From the NCBI GenBank assembly GCA_040500365.1, contig CP148031.1, forward strand, positions 1,736,001 to 1,800,000: DNA of 64,000 nt, in the 5' to 3' direction. Origin of the DNA: Dehalobacter alkaniphilus. Its GTDB lineage: Bacteria; Bacillota; Desulfitobacteriia; Desulfitobacteriales; Syntrophobotulaceae. The notes beneath the pieces are model-generated. The model saw only the letters and a list, made by a program, of their open reading frames with translations. It was not told where the DNA came from and did no database searches. Position 1 is the stretch's first letter; the number at the start of each line of letters is the position of its first letter. Shown here piece by piece: positions 29,469 to 38,085 of this stretch. The position numbers were made by a program, and so were the translations under genes.

Positions 29469-29996
29469 ATGAAAAAGGGTCTTATCCATATTTACTGCGG
29501 GGACGGCAAAGGAAAGACGACCGCTTCTCTCGGTCTGGCAGTCAGGTGTGCAGGCAGAGGGCGCAGGGTATTAATTGTTCAGTTCTTAAAAAGCCAGGAC
29601 ACAGGAGAACTGCACACCCTGGAGAAAATTCCGGGGATAATGTTTTTGCGCGGTGAAGAGTCATTCGGTTTCTATAAGCAGGAAACAAATGAGCAGAAGG
29701 AGCAACGCAGGATCATTTATAATAAGATCCTGCAGCAGGCGATTTCAGCGTGCCGTGAAGGTCAGGTCGATTTGCTGATTCTTGATGAAGCAGTAGCCTC
29801 CTATAATTATGACCTCATTGACCGTTCGCTTCTGCTTGAATTTTTGCGTACGAAACCTGAAGGGCTTGAGGTTGTGATGACCGGACGGGGGCCTGCGGAA
29901 GAACTGCTTGATCTTGCGGACTATGTCTCTGAGGTCAAGAAAGTTAAACATCCTTATGATAAAGGGATCAAAGCGCGCCTTGGCATTGAGCGGTAA
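29469..29996 (+). CDS. cobO: Corrinoid adenosyltransferase (CobO/BtuR/CobA type)
   Basis: 175-residue ATP:cob(I)alamin/cob(I)yrinic acid a,c-diamide adenosyltransferase. The P-loop CGDGKGKTTASLGLAVR is at residues 11-27, followed by VLIVQFLKSQDTGEL and LLILDEAVASYNY, and the C-terminal VMTGRGPAEELLDLADYVSE is diagnostic. The ATG at 29469 has AGGTG eight bases upstream, three bases after the cbiP stop. Last gene of the corrinoid cluster in this window. Confidence 0.93.
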   Translation: MKKGLIHIYCGDGKGKTTASLGLAVRCAGRGRRVLIVQFLKSQDTGELHTLEKIPGIMFLRGEESFGFYKQETNEQKEQRRIIYNKILQQAISACREGQVDLLILDEAVASYNYDLIDRSLLLEFLRTKPEGLEVVMTGRGPAEELLDLADYVSEVKKVKHPYDKGIKARLGIER

Positions 29997-30019
29997 TATT
30001 TTACAGCCTTGATTTCATC

Positions 30020-30049
30020 TTGACAAAAAGCAGGTCTTCGCATTATACT
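30020..30049 (+). promoter_or_regulatory. Sigma-A promoter in the gene-poor stretch after cobO
   Basis: Perfect TTGACA (30020-30025), an 18-bp spacer and TATACT (30044-30049). No convincing gene follows within 650 bp. Confidence 0.65.
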
Positions 30050-30533
30050 GAAGTCAGAAAATTTAATAAATAATGGTTAAAAACATACAGTGTTACCTTT
30101 TGCTGACAGGTCAGGTTGGAATTCGAGGCACAGGTCAGAGGGATGTATGGGATGTTGCCGGACGGATTCAAAGCCACCTTCAGGGTTGGCTTTATTTATT
30201 CAGATCAGTTTCCCGCAAAATTTCTCAGTTTTCCGTTAAGATTCGTGTTTGAGGTCCATCGATTTCCAGTTAACGTTCAGGTTCACAAGTATGTTGTTTC
30301 AGTAGATCAGTTTGTTACCTTGACCTTAGGTTTTCACCAGGCTCCATTTCTAGACTCCGTTATCCGGGTGATTCTCAAGAAAGGCGTAGAGAAAGTAGTG
30401 TAAGTTCCATTTGTGATTCCATGTATTTGGGTTAAAGTAGGTGACTCGAGTAAAATTATCTGTTTGTGTCCATGAGGAATTTTGCGGGTTATACACTTAA
30501 GGCCTCTTCGCAATAATGCGAAGAGGCCGTTTA
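30050..30533 (+). other. Possible non-coding transcript (promoter to hairpin)
   Basis: About 480 bp between a good promoter and a terminator-like hairpin. The only sizeable frame (30116-30403, TTG start, no proper ribosome site) gives a 95-residue product with no recognisable family. A small RNA or a decayed gene are both possible. Confidence 0.35.
30501..30533 (+). terminator. Terminator-like hairpin
   Basis: Perfect 12-bp stem GGCCTCTTCGCA (30501-30512) with TGCGAAGAGGCC (30517-30528) and an ATAA loop, followed by the T-rich GTTTATTTG. Confidence 0.7.
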
Positions 30534-30718
30534 TTTGTGTGCCAGTATTATGGCAGTTTTAATTAAATCGTTAATTAAATAGCCATTCTGTAAGTACTGT
30601 AATTGTTCTGTAAAATAAATATAAATCAAAATATCCCTGTTGGTGGTATTAATGGAAGGAAATGGCAAATAAACGGAGAATTGTATAAATAAATTTTCCG
30701 TGAGAGGAGAGAAACGGC

Positions 30719-31255
30719 GTGAAAGTAAAACGCAGACTTCTTTACCCAGTACTGCTGCTTCTGATCATGATCCTATCCATTCCAGGGATTGCTTATGCTG
30801 AATTTGATGAATACGGTTATAACGCTCAGGCCAGAATGTTTATCGGAACACTGGAAAACTGGGAAGCACTTCTTCAGGGATTACCTCCAGAGCCATTTAA
30901 TCCGAAGGAAACAGACATTGTTTTTGTCGAAAGAAAATGGAATAAGCTTTTTGATCCAATGATTCATTTTAACCCGCCGTTAGGTGCGGGAGCCTGGCAG
31001 AAAGCCCGATTATGGAAATACCTTTCAGGAGACCAATTGGGATGGACCTGGCATCAGGATATTGAAGTCGTTTATTCCCCAGATCACCCGATACCAGGTG
31101 CGTTTGAGATTCCTCAGGAAGCAATGGGGTTGGCAGGATTTTATTGCACGGTACAGAAGGAATACCTGCAGGGACCTAACAGGCAAAAAATTGTCATTCA
31201 GGATTTCTGCGTAAAAAAATCTGTGGTTATTAAAGCCATAAATGGTCTTGAGTAA
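30719..31255 (+). CDS. Secreted hypothetical protein
   Basis: 178-residue protein of unknown function. The start is GTG with GAGAGGAGAG at good spacing. A signal peptide is clear: KVKRR, then a Leu/Ile-rich core, cleavage near IAYA-EF (about residue 26). The mature part is rich in Trp and Pro (for example LGWTWHQDIEVVYSPDHP) and has two Cys (CTVQ, DFCVKK) that could pair outside the cell. No domain is recognised. An IS3-type element is inserted about 75 bp downstream. Confidence 0.7.
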   Translation: MKVKRRLLYPVLLLLIMILSIPGIAYAEFDEYGYNAQARMFIGTLENWEALLQGLPPEPFNPKETDIVFVERKWNKLFDPMIHFNPPLGAGAWQKARLWKYLSGDQLGWTWHQDIEVVYSPDHPIPGAFEIPQEAMGLAGFYCTVQKEYLQGPNRQKIVIQDFCVKKSVVIKAINGLE

Positions 31256-31398
31256 TTTGCAATTCAATGAGTATATACATTAGAGATGTAATTATTATTT
31301 GCTAAGGGGGTATCGCCCAACGAAAAAGTATGACCTTGCCTACGTTTGGTAGACACGGAGAAACCCTAAATAATTATTGTTTTCATTGAATTACGCAA

Positions 31399-32199
31399 TC
31401 ATGCTGCATCATGCACCTTTAATGGCGCTATGTAATCGTTGGAAGAATGAATGCGATTGCGATTGTAAAAGAGCTCAATGTACTCAAATACTGCTGATCT
31501 TGCTTCATCTCTGGTCTTGAAATGCATGTCATTAAGCCATTCTGTTTTCAACTTACCCCAGAATGATTCCATTGGGGCATTGTCATAACAGTTGCCTTTG
31601 CGGCTCATGCTGCAAACAAAGTTCTTTTCCTGGATTAGTTTCTGGTAGTTATGACTGGCATACTGTACACCACGATCTGAATGTAAAATGAGACCTTCTT
31701 TAGGTTTTTTGCGACCGATGGCATTCCTTAGAGCCGATATCACGAGTGACGTTTTCATACGGCTATCCATTGACCAACCGACAATTGAACGGTCGTAAAG
31801 ATCCAGAATCCCTGCCAGATAGAGCCAGCCCTCATCCGTAGCAATGTACGTGATGTCTGAAACCCATTTTTCATTGCGACGGGATGCAGTGAACTCACGG
31901 TTAAGTATATTTTCAGCAACTGGCAAGTTGTGACGTGAGTTTGTGGTTGCTTTGTATTTCTTAATCACCTTTGAACGAAGGCCGTTCTCCCGCATCACTT
32001 TGGCAACTGTTGTCTTGCAGGCCAATTGCTCTTGAGGCAGCTCTTTGGTTATTCTGGTCGCACCATAGATGCGCTTGTATTTGTAAAAGAGGCTTGTAAC
32101 GGTTTTCAGCAGCGCAGCTTTTCTTTCGGCTCTGGCGCTGGGCGGTCTTTTTAGAAAAGCGTAATAACCGCTCCTTGATACGTTTAAGGCCTGACACAT
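31399..32199 (-). CDS. IS3-family transposase OrfB (DDE integrase)
   Basis: 266 residues from the first ATG. The integrase core shows DITYIATDEGWLYLAGILDL, SDRGVQYAS and the E of PMESFWGKLKTEW, the DDE triad. The same frame stays open upstream of the ATG into the end of orfA (…EIKKFKFIYEHRSVFRIAK), so the functional product is probably an OrfAB fusion made by -1 frameshifting near the GCGAAAAATC run around 32263. Confidence 0.9.
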   Translation of the reverse strand: MCQALNVSRSGYYAFLKRPPSARAERKAALLKTVTSLFYKYKRIYGATRITKELPQEQLACKTTVAKVMRENGLRSKVIKKYKATTNSRHNLPVAENILNREFTASRRNEKWVSDITYIATDEGWLYLAGILDLYDRSIVGWSMDSRMKTSLVISALRNAIGRKKPKEGLILHSDRGVQYASHNYQKLIQEKNFVCSMSRKGNCYDNAPMESFWGKLKTEWLNDMHFKTRDEARSAVFEYIELFYNRNRIHSSNDYIAPLKVHDAA

Positions 32200-32249
32200 C
32201 TTCGCAATCCGAAATACGGAGCGATGTTCATAAATAAATTTGAACTTCT

Positions 32250-32531
32250 TTATTTCTGATTTTTCGCGAAGTAGGCCGCCGCTTTTTTTAGGATTGCGTT
32301 TTCCTCTTTAAGATCAAGTAATTCTTTGCGGAGCTTTATGATCTCCTCATCCTCGGGACGCAGTTTGCCCTTGCCTGGGAAGGACTCGTCTCCATGTTGC
32401 TTATATTGTCTGACCCAGTCGCGCACTGTTGTGTAATGCACGCCTAGCTCTGTTGCCATTTCTCTGATCGTTGTTTCCTTGTTTATGATCCTCTTGACAA
32501 CCAACTCTTTGTACTCTTTGTCGTAAGCCAT
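32250..32531 (-). CDS. IS3-family transposase OrfA (HTH)
   Basis: 93-residue DNA-binding subunit. It has an HTH_Tnp_1 type helix-turn-helix (REMATELGVHYTTVRDWVRQ) and a C-terminal Leu-zipper-like stretch (LRKELLDLKEENAILKKA). The ATG at 32531 has GGAGG eight bases upstream, inside the element. It binds the element ends and supplies the N-terminus of the frameshifted transposase. Confidence 0.88.
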   Translation of the reverse strand: MAYDKEYKELVVKRIINKETTIREMATELGVHYTTVRDWVRQYKQHGDESFPGKGKLRPEDEEIIKLRKELLDLKEENAILKKAAAYFAKNQK

Positions 32532-32702
32532 TTTGAATACCTCCGTTATTTTGATTATAGGGGTATTCTCTGTGTCTATCAAACGTGATCTAGGTCATTT
32601 TTAGTGTAGCGGAAAGTAAAGATCCTTTACCACCAGATGCATATGCGGAATACGGACACATAGAATAAGAGTATCGCAGTATAAATGAACTCATGTTTAA
32701 TA

Positions 32703-32732
32703 TTGACAACTGGATTTCGGCCGCGATATACT
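32703..32732 (+). promoter_or_regulatory. Sigma-A promoter of the tetR-mmpL operon
   Basis: TTGACA (32703-32708), 18-bp spacer, TATACT (32727-32732). The inferred start of transcription, near 32739, lies just ahead of the TetR gene. Confidence 0.75.
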
Positions 32733-32763
32733 GAAAATAAGAATAATGAATGGGTGTTTATTT

Positions 32764-33342
32764 ATGCAAGTGCCAAAAGAAGAGATTAAAAAAAGAATTA
32801 TTGAGGCTGCGGAAGAGGAGTTTCTAGTCTCAGGCTACCGTCATTCCTCAATGCGGAGTATTGCGCAGCAAGCCGGGATTACTGTAGGGAATATTTACTC
32901 CTATTTTTCCGGTAAGGATGACCTGCTCGATAATATCCTTCAGTCAACTATAGAGCAGCTACGAAAGCTGGTATTCATTGACATATGCGATAAAAGCAGC
33001 CTGTCGATGCAAAGCATCACCTATATCACAGAAGTGATAACCAAGGTGTTTCTGGATAACAGAACGCAGTTTTTAATCTTAATGAAAAGTGTCGAGGGCT
33101 CCAAATACGAAAATATAAAGGTGGAACTGATTGAGCTTGTCAAGCAGCGTCTGGAGAACGATTTGTTCCTAAGCAGTTCCAAGCCTGGAAGTGATATGCT
33201 GCTTGCCGACTCCTTGGCCTTGGCGCTTATTGAAGGAATCATTAATATTTTTAATAAGTATGGCGGAGATGAAGTGCGTCTTGCCAATCTATTGAACAAA
33301 TTTCTTTTATTGATTATCGGGGATATCCAAAAGAGACTTTAA
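32764..33342 (+). CDS. TetR/AcrR family transcriptional regulator
   Basis: 192-residue TetR regulator. The N-terminal HTH is plain: IIEAAEEEFLVSGY, SMRSIAQQAGITVGNIYSYF, then KDDLLDNIL. The C-terminal ligand domain is helical and unassigned. Two in-frame ATGs exist; the one at 32746 would lie only about 7 bases from the predicted transcript start, so 32764, with GGGTG upstream, is preferred. It heads an operon with an MMPL transporter and a secreted partner, which it most likely represses. Confidence 0.85.
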   Translation: MQVPKEEIKKRIIEAAEEEFLVSGYRHSSMRSIAQQAGITVGNIYSYFSGKDDLLDNILQSTIEQLRKLVFIDICDKSSLSMQSITYITEVITKVFLDNRTQFLILMKSVEGSKYENIKVELIELVKQRLENDLFLSSSKPGSDMLLADSLALALIEGIINIFNKYGGDEVRLANLLNKFLLLIIGDIQKRL

Positions 33343-33369
33343 AATGAAACGGTAAAGGATGATAAAGAT

Positions 33370-35460
33370 ATGCAGCTGTTTATAGAAAAGTTTGTGAAAG
33401 GCCTTATTATCCATAAACGGGTCGTTTTACTAATCTATTTGGCAGTCATTATTGCCAGTATTGCGCTTATACCCAGTATTACAGTTAACTATGATTTAGC
33501 GGAATATCTGCCGGAACACTCCTTGACCAAGCAGGCGATTACGCTTGTGGATCAGGAGTTTGGTTATCCGGGAACTGCTCAGGTCATGGTGGAAGGCATT
33601 TCTATACGGGAAGCCCTTGAAGCCAAGGAAAAAATCAAAGAGGTTCCGGGTGTAAAAAATGTGATTTGGCTGGATGATGTCACAGATGTTACGGTTCCGG
33701 AGGCCTTTATTTCCCAAAACGTTCTGGATAGTTACTATAAAGATGGAGCTGCCTTGTTTCAAGTTGAATTTGCTCAGGGGGATTATTCCACTGGAACAGG
33801 GGATGCCCTGAAGGCGATCCGGGCTTCGTTAGGCGAAAATGTCAGTATCACGGGAGAAGCTGAAGATTCGAGCCATATGCGGGAAGTGCTTGGCTCGGAA
33901 ATGTCCAAGATTATGATCATCGTTATTCCGCTCTGTGTCCTCATCCTGATGTTGGCATGTTACTCCTGGATAGAACCGCTGCTGTATTTAAGCGTCATAG
34001 GGGTTTCTGTGATTATCAATGCCGGAACGAATGCCTTTTTCCATAACATATCTTTCATCACCAATTCAATTGCTGCGGTGCTGCAATTCGCCATTTCGAT
34101 GGATTTTTCGTTGTTTCTTTGCCACCGCTATCTTGAGGAAAAGGATGCCGGGGCCGAGGTTTTTTCTGCAATTGCCAAAGCAGTAAAAAATACACTTTCA
34201 TCTATTTCGGCGAGCGCGCTGACGATTATAGCTGGGTTTTTAGCCCTGCTGTTTATGCAGTACGGGATCGGCAAGGATCTCGGACTGGTATTGGTTAAGG
34301 GAATCTGTCTGAGCTATATCAGTGTGATCATTTTGCTGCCGATTATGATTGCGATCTTCCACAAAACGATTGACAAAACCCGGCACAGGCCCCTCGTTCC
34401 GCCTTTTATGAAGATAGGCCGGGGCACAATCAAAGTAAGATATCTGTTGTTTGCCCTGGTTGTGATGATTGTTATTCCGTCTTTCCTGGCACAAAAGAAT
34501 ACTGACTTTTTATATGGGAATACTTCCGGAAGTTCCAGTGAGGGAACCATTGTCGAGGAAAGAAATAACATTGAAAGCTGCTTCGGTGTCTATAATCCTG
34601 TTGTGATTTTAGTTCCAAATGACGATATTGCTGCTGAAATACAGCTGGCCCAGGAACTGGAGGAACAGAAATATATCCGCGATGTTCAGACTCTGGTCAC
34701 GCTGGCAGATCCTGCAATCCCACGTTCTTTACTGCCGCAAAGCGTCAGGGATATGTTCCTGTCGGAACATTATACCCGTATGATCGTTCTTATGAACATT
34801 GCCGGTGAAACGCCCGAGACTTTTGAAGCCGTTGCAGAACTCGAACAGTCGGTGCAAAAGTATTACCCTGATGAATGGTATGCCGCGGGGAATGCCACCA
34901 GTATCGCCGATATCAAAAATACTGTTGAACAGGACACGCGTACAGTTAACCTGTTTTCAATTCTGTCTGTGGGTCTGATTATTCTGCTGACGTTCCGTTC
35001 CATATCTGTTCCGGTGCTGCTGATCGCAGTCATTGAGTCTTCTATCTGGATCAATATGGGGATACCCTATTTTCAGGGATCAAGTCTGGTGTTTATCGGT
35101 TATTTGGTTGTGAGTTCCATCCAGCTTGGCGCAACGATTGATTATGGGATTCTGATGTCCAACCGTTATCTCGAATTCAGGAAGACACAAAAACCCAGAG
35201 ACGCAGTACTGTCTGCGTTGAATACTGCCGGGAACACCGTGATGATCTCAGCATTGATTCTTGCCGTGGCGGGTTTTGCGGAAGGAATGCTTTCCCAAAT
35301 TAAAGCTATCAGTGATATTGGTATTTTGCTGGGCAGGGGTGCGGCACTGTCAGGACTGATGGTCCTTGTTTTACTGCCGGTGCTGCTGATGACGTTTGAT
35401 AAAGTAATGATGAAAACCACTTTGTTTGCGAAAGAAAGTGGGAGGGAGGAGACAATCTGA
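33370..35460 (+). CDS. MMPL/RND-superfamily transporter
   Basis: 696-residue membrane protein with the duplicated RND/MMPL layout: one helix, an extracytoplasmic loop of about 150 residues, five or six helices, then the pattern repeats. AISMDFSLFLCHRYLEE in the first half and GATIDYGILMSNRYLEF in the second are the paired TM4-like motifs with the proton-relay Asp. MMPL proteins export lipids, siderophores or drugs. AGGATGA precedes the ATG. It shares one base with the next gene (TGATG), so the two products are made together. Confidence 0.88.
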   Translation: MQLFIEKFVKGLIIHKRVVLLIYLAVIIASIALIPSITVNYDLAEYLPEHSLTKQAITLVDQEFGYPGTAQVMVEGISIREALEAKEKIKEVPGVKNVIWLDDVTDVTVPEAFISQNVLDSYYKDGAALFQVEFAQGDYSTGTGDALKAIRASLGENVSITGEAEDSSHMREVLGSEMSKIMIIVIPLCVLILMLACYSWIEPLLYLSVIGVSVIINAGTNAFFHNISFITNSIAAVLQFAISMDFSLFLCHRYLEEKDAGAEVFSAIAKAVKNTLSSISASALTIIAGFLALLFMQYGIGKDLGLVLVKGICLSYISVIILLPIMIAIFHKTIDKTRHRPLVPPFMKIGRGTIKVRYLLFALVVMIVIPSFLAQKNTDFLYGNTSGSSSEGTIVEERNNIESCFGVYNPVVILVPNDDIAAEIQLAQELEEQKYIRDVQTLVTLADPAIPRSLLPQSVRDMFLSEHYTRMIVLMNIAGETPETFEAVAELEQSVQKYYPDEWYAAGNATSIADIKNTVEQDTRTVNLFSILSVGLIILLTFRSISVPVLLIAVIESSIWINMGIPYFQGSSLVFIGYLVVSSIQLGATIDYGILMSNRYLEFRKTQKPRDAVLSALNTAGNTVMISALILAVAGFAEGMLSQIKAISDIGILLGRGAALSGLMVLVLLPVLLMTFDKVMMKTTLFAKESGREETI

Positions 35461-37028
35461 TGAAAAAACTAATCGCATGTTTCCTGACAGTAACGCTGCT
35501 GATTTCAATATTCTCCTTATCCGCATCTGCTTCAAATACGGAGAGCACAGAAAGCAGCCAGAATATTACCGTTGTTAAAGATGAGACCGTTTATGCGGAC
35601 CTGAAAACGGATGGGAGTATATCCGGTATCACGGTCGTAAACAGGATTGATACGCCTGAGTCCGGCATTTACCTGGACTACGGTGTCTACGATTCGATTA
35701 CCAATCTTTCCGGCAATGAAACCCCAGTGCTTACGGACGGCAAGATTTCCTGGCAGCTGCCGGCACGGGATGCGGGTTTCTATTATCAGGGTAAACTGGC
35801 TGATGGAGAACTGCCGTTTGCGTTTGCTGTTACTTATCGGCTGAACGGCCAGGAGGTTAAGCCCGAAGACATTGTTGGCAAAGAAGGAAGGATTGAAATT
35901 ACGCTCAAAATTCAGCCAAATACTGAAGCCAAAGCGTATTATAGAGAAAACTATCTTTGTCAGGCCCAGCTGCCGCTGGATCTGGATGAAAATACGGTTC
36001 TTTCTTCATCAGGCGCTTCCGCCATGATTTCCGGCAAGATCTTGACGCTGGCCTACATGGTGCTTCCGCAGAAAAATGCGCAGTATACGGTGGTTTATGA
36101 TACTGAAAAATTTCAGATGGCGTCCATGACGATGACCTGCACCTGTTTTGACAGTTCCAGTTTCCTGAATCTTGACATTGATGCCGGCAGTATAACAAAA
36201 ATGTCAAGCGGTGCCGGAGAAATTGTTTCTGGTACAGAGAAGCTGAAGGCCGGCTTAATCGAATTAAATAAAGGATTGCAGCGTATTGCCTCGGGCTCTG
36301 CCCAACTTCAGCAGGGAGCCGGCACGATGCGTCAGGGGATAGAACAGTATTCAGCTGGAGCATCAAACCTTGCGGCGCAGTTTAAACAGATCAGCGGCGG
36401 CACATCTCAGCTTTCCCAGCAGGGACAGGAACTTTCAGCCCAGTATACCAGCCTTTCCTCCGGCGTAACAGCAATGATGAATCAATTAACGCCGCTGCTA
36501 GATTCTCTGCCAGCTGAACAAAGACAGGCTTATCTTCAGCAGATTGGAACCCTGAAGGGTCAGTTATCCCAATATGGCAGCGGTCTGTCCAGCTATACAA
36601 CAGGCGTAGCCCAGTCTGCCCAGGGAATCACAGAATTTTCAACAGGTTTGGATCAATTTGCACAGCAGGGGACGGAATTAAAATCAGGTTCAGTCTCACT
36701 GGCCAACAGTTTAACAGCGCTGACCAGCGGCTTAAACCAGCTGGCATCCAGTTCATCCGTTCTGCCTGCTCAAGTTCAAAAACTGATTGACGGGCAAAGA
36801 CAATTTAAAAACGGTATAGATGAGGCTTCCGGATTGCTGGAGACACTCTCATTTAGCAGTGGGGAAGAGACAAAGCCGGTATCTTTTGTGTCCTCGAAGA
36901 TTTCCCCGGAAAGTGTTCAGTTTGTTATCCGGACCCCGGATTTGAAAGCTACAGCAGTTGAAAAGGCCACAGTCACGGAGCCAGGAAGGCTATCGTTCTG
37001 GGAGCGTTTTATCAATCTATTCCGTTGA
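35460..37028 (+). CDS. Secreted coiled-coil partner of the MMPL transporter (YhgE/Pip-like)
   Basis: 522-residue exported protein: signal peptide (KKLIACFLTVTLLISIFSLSASA, cleaved near residue 25), a beta-rich N-terminal half (about 30-250), then a helical region (about 260-460) with repeating Gly every seven residues, for example SGTEKLKAGLIELNKGLQRI and ASGSAQLQQGAGTM. Such SG/xxG heptads occur in YhgE/Pip-like proteins associated with MMPL/RND transporters. There is no convincing C-terminal membrane helix; it ends FWERFINLFR, an amphipathic tail. Probably an extracytoplasmic adaptor; this is inference from context and repeats. Confidence 0.7.
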   Translation: MKKLIACFLTVTLLISIFSLSASASNTESTESSQNITVVKDETVYADLKTDGSISGITVVNRIDTPESGIYLDYGVYDSITNLSGNETPVLTDGKISWQLPARDAGFYYQGKLADGELPFAFAVTYRLNGQEVKPEDIVGKEGRIEITLKIQPNTEAKAYYRENYLCQAQLPLDLDENTVLSSSGASAMISGKILTLAYMVLPQKNAQYTVVYDTEKFQMASMTMTCTCFDSSSFLNLDIDAGSITKMSSGAGEIVSGTEKLKAGLIELNKGLQRIASGSAQLQQGAGTMRQGIEQYSAGASNLAAQFKQISGGTSQLSQQGQELSAQYTSLSSGVTAMMNQLTPLLDSLPAEQRQAYLQQIGTLKGQLSQYGSGLSSYTTGVAQSAQGITEFSTGLDQFAQQGTELKSGSVSLANSLTALTSGLNQLASSSSVLPAQVQKLIDGQRQFKNGIDEASGLLETLSFSSGEETKPVSFVSSKISPESVQFVIRTPDLKATAVEKATVTEPGRLSFWERFINLFR

Positions 37029-37101
37029 TTTTTTTCAGAAGAATATTGAACTTTCGTGCTAATTATGATCTAATAGTGACGGTGTTAAAAAAGCTTTTTC
37101 T

Positions 37102-37135
37102 AAGGCTGATGACAGATTTCTTCAGCCTTTTGTTT
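37102..37135 (+). terminator. Terminator after the mmpL operon
   Basis: AAGGCTGA (37102-37109) pairs with TCAGCCTT (37122-37129), followed by TTGTTTG. Confidence 0.75.
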
Positions 37136-37173
37136 GTCCTTGATGATCAATTTCAACAGATAAGGAGATTGAA

Positions 37174-38052
37174 ATGAACGATTATTTGATTAAGGCTTTG
37201 GGTTATGACGGCAAGGTACGCGCTTACGCAGCTTTGACGACGGAAACCGTCGGTGAAGCTCAGCGCAGGCATCAGACCTGGCCGACAGCATCGGCGGCAC
37301 TCGGCCGCACACTGACCGCCGGTCTAATGCTCGGGGCAATGCTCAAAGGTGATGAACAACTGACTGTCAAGATTGAAGGCAACGGCCCGTTGGGTATTAT
37401 CCTGGTTGACGCCAATGCACACGGGGAAGTCAGGGGCTATGTCACCAATCCTCAAACGCATTTGGATCTAAATCGGATCGGGAAATTAGACGTCAGCGGA
37501 GCTGTAGGTTCTGAAGGCACATTGTCTGTTGTTAAGGACCTGGGTATGCGGGATTACTTTACAGGGCAGGTTACGTTATATTCCGGAGAGATCGGGGAAG
37601 ACTTTACCTATTATCTCGTCAAATCCGAACAGATTCCTTCTTCGGTCGGACTCGGTGTCTTGGTTGCACCGGATAATACAATTCAAGCTTCCGGCGGTTT
37701 TATTATCCAGCTATTGCCCGGAACTGCTGAAGAGACCATTTCTGAAATTGAAGAACATCTTAAAACGATTACGCCGGTCTCAACGATGATTCAGCATGGA
37801 TTTACGCCAGAGGAGATGCTGGAAGAAATTTTAGGCAAAAACAATGTTCAGGTACTCGAGAAAATGCCGGTGAAATTTCAATGCCAGTGTTCCAAGGAAC
37901 GGATCGGCAACGCGATGATCAGCTTAGGCAAAGAGGAAATTAAAGAGATCATTCAAACAGACGGTCAGGCGGAAGTCCAGTGTCATTTTTGCAATGAGAT
38001 GTATCTGTTTTCGAAAGAGGAACTTGAGAAGCTGAGGAATGCCGCAAAGTGA
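37174..38052 (+). CDS. hslO: Hsp33 redox-regulated chaperone
   Basis: 292-residue holdase chaperone switched on by oxidation. The four zinc-binding cysteines are present as CQC (residues 237 and 239) and CHFC (270 and 273), the diagnostic CxC...CxxC set. The N-terminal body has GNGPLGIILVDANAHGEVRG and QLLPGTAEETISEIE. AAGGAG precedes the ATG. Monocistronic or read together with the dehydrogenase 33 bp downstream. Confidence 0.94.
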   Translation: MNDYLIKALGYDGKVRAYAALTTETVGEAQRRHQTWPTASAALGRTLTAGLMLGAMLKGDEQLTVKIEGNGPLGIILVDANAHGEVRGYVTNPQTHLDLNRIGKLDVSGAVGSEGTLSVVKDLGMRDYFTGQVTLYSGEIGEDFTYYLVKSEQIPSSVGLGVLVAPDNTIQASGGFIIQLLPGTAEETISEIEEHLKTITPVSTMIQHGFTPEEMLEEILGKNNVQVLEKMPVKFQCQCSKERIGNAMISLGKEEIKEIIQTDGQAEVQCHFCNEMYLFSKEELEKLRNAAK

Positions 38053-38085
38053 ACTATAGCGCTTAGAAAGGAAAACATCAAGAAT

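Larger units (their letters stand above)
31331..32597 (-). mobile_element. Complete IS3-family insertion sequence
   Basis: About 1.27 kb element with imperfect terminal inverted repeats of roughly 34 bp: the left end at 31331 starts TGACCTTGCCTACGTTTGG and the right end, read inward from 32597, starts TGACCTAGATCACGTTTG; both continue into TAGACAC-GAGAA. It holds orfA and orfB in the usual overlapping-frame order on the minus strand. No flanking target duplication is evident. Both frames look intact, so it may be active. Confidence 0.9.

Noticed and set aside
30116..30403. 95-residue frame in the gap after cobO
   Set aside because: TTG start with no properly spaced ribosome site, no recognisable domain; kept only as part of a possible RNA locus.
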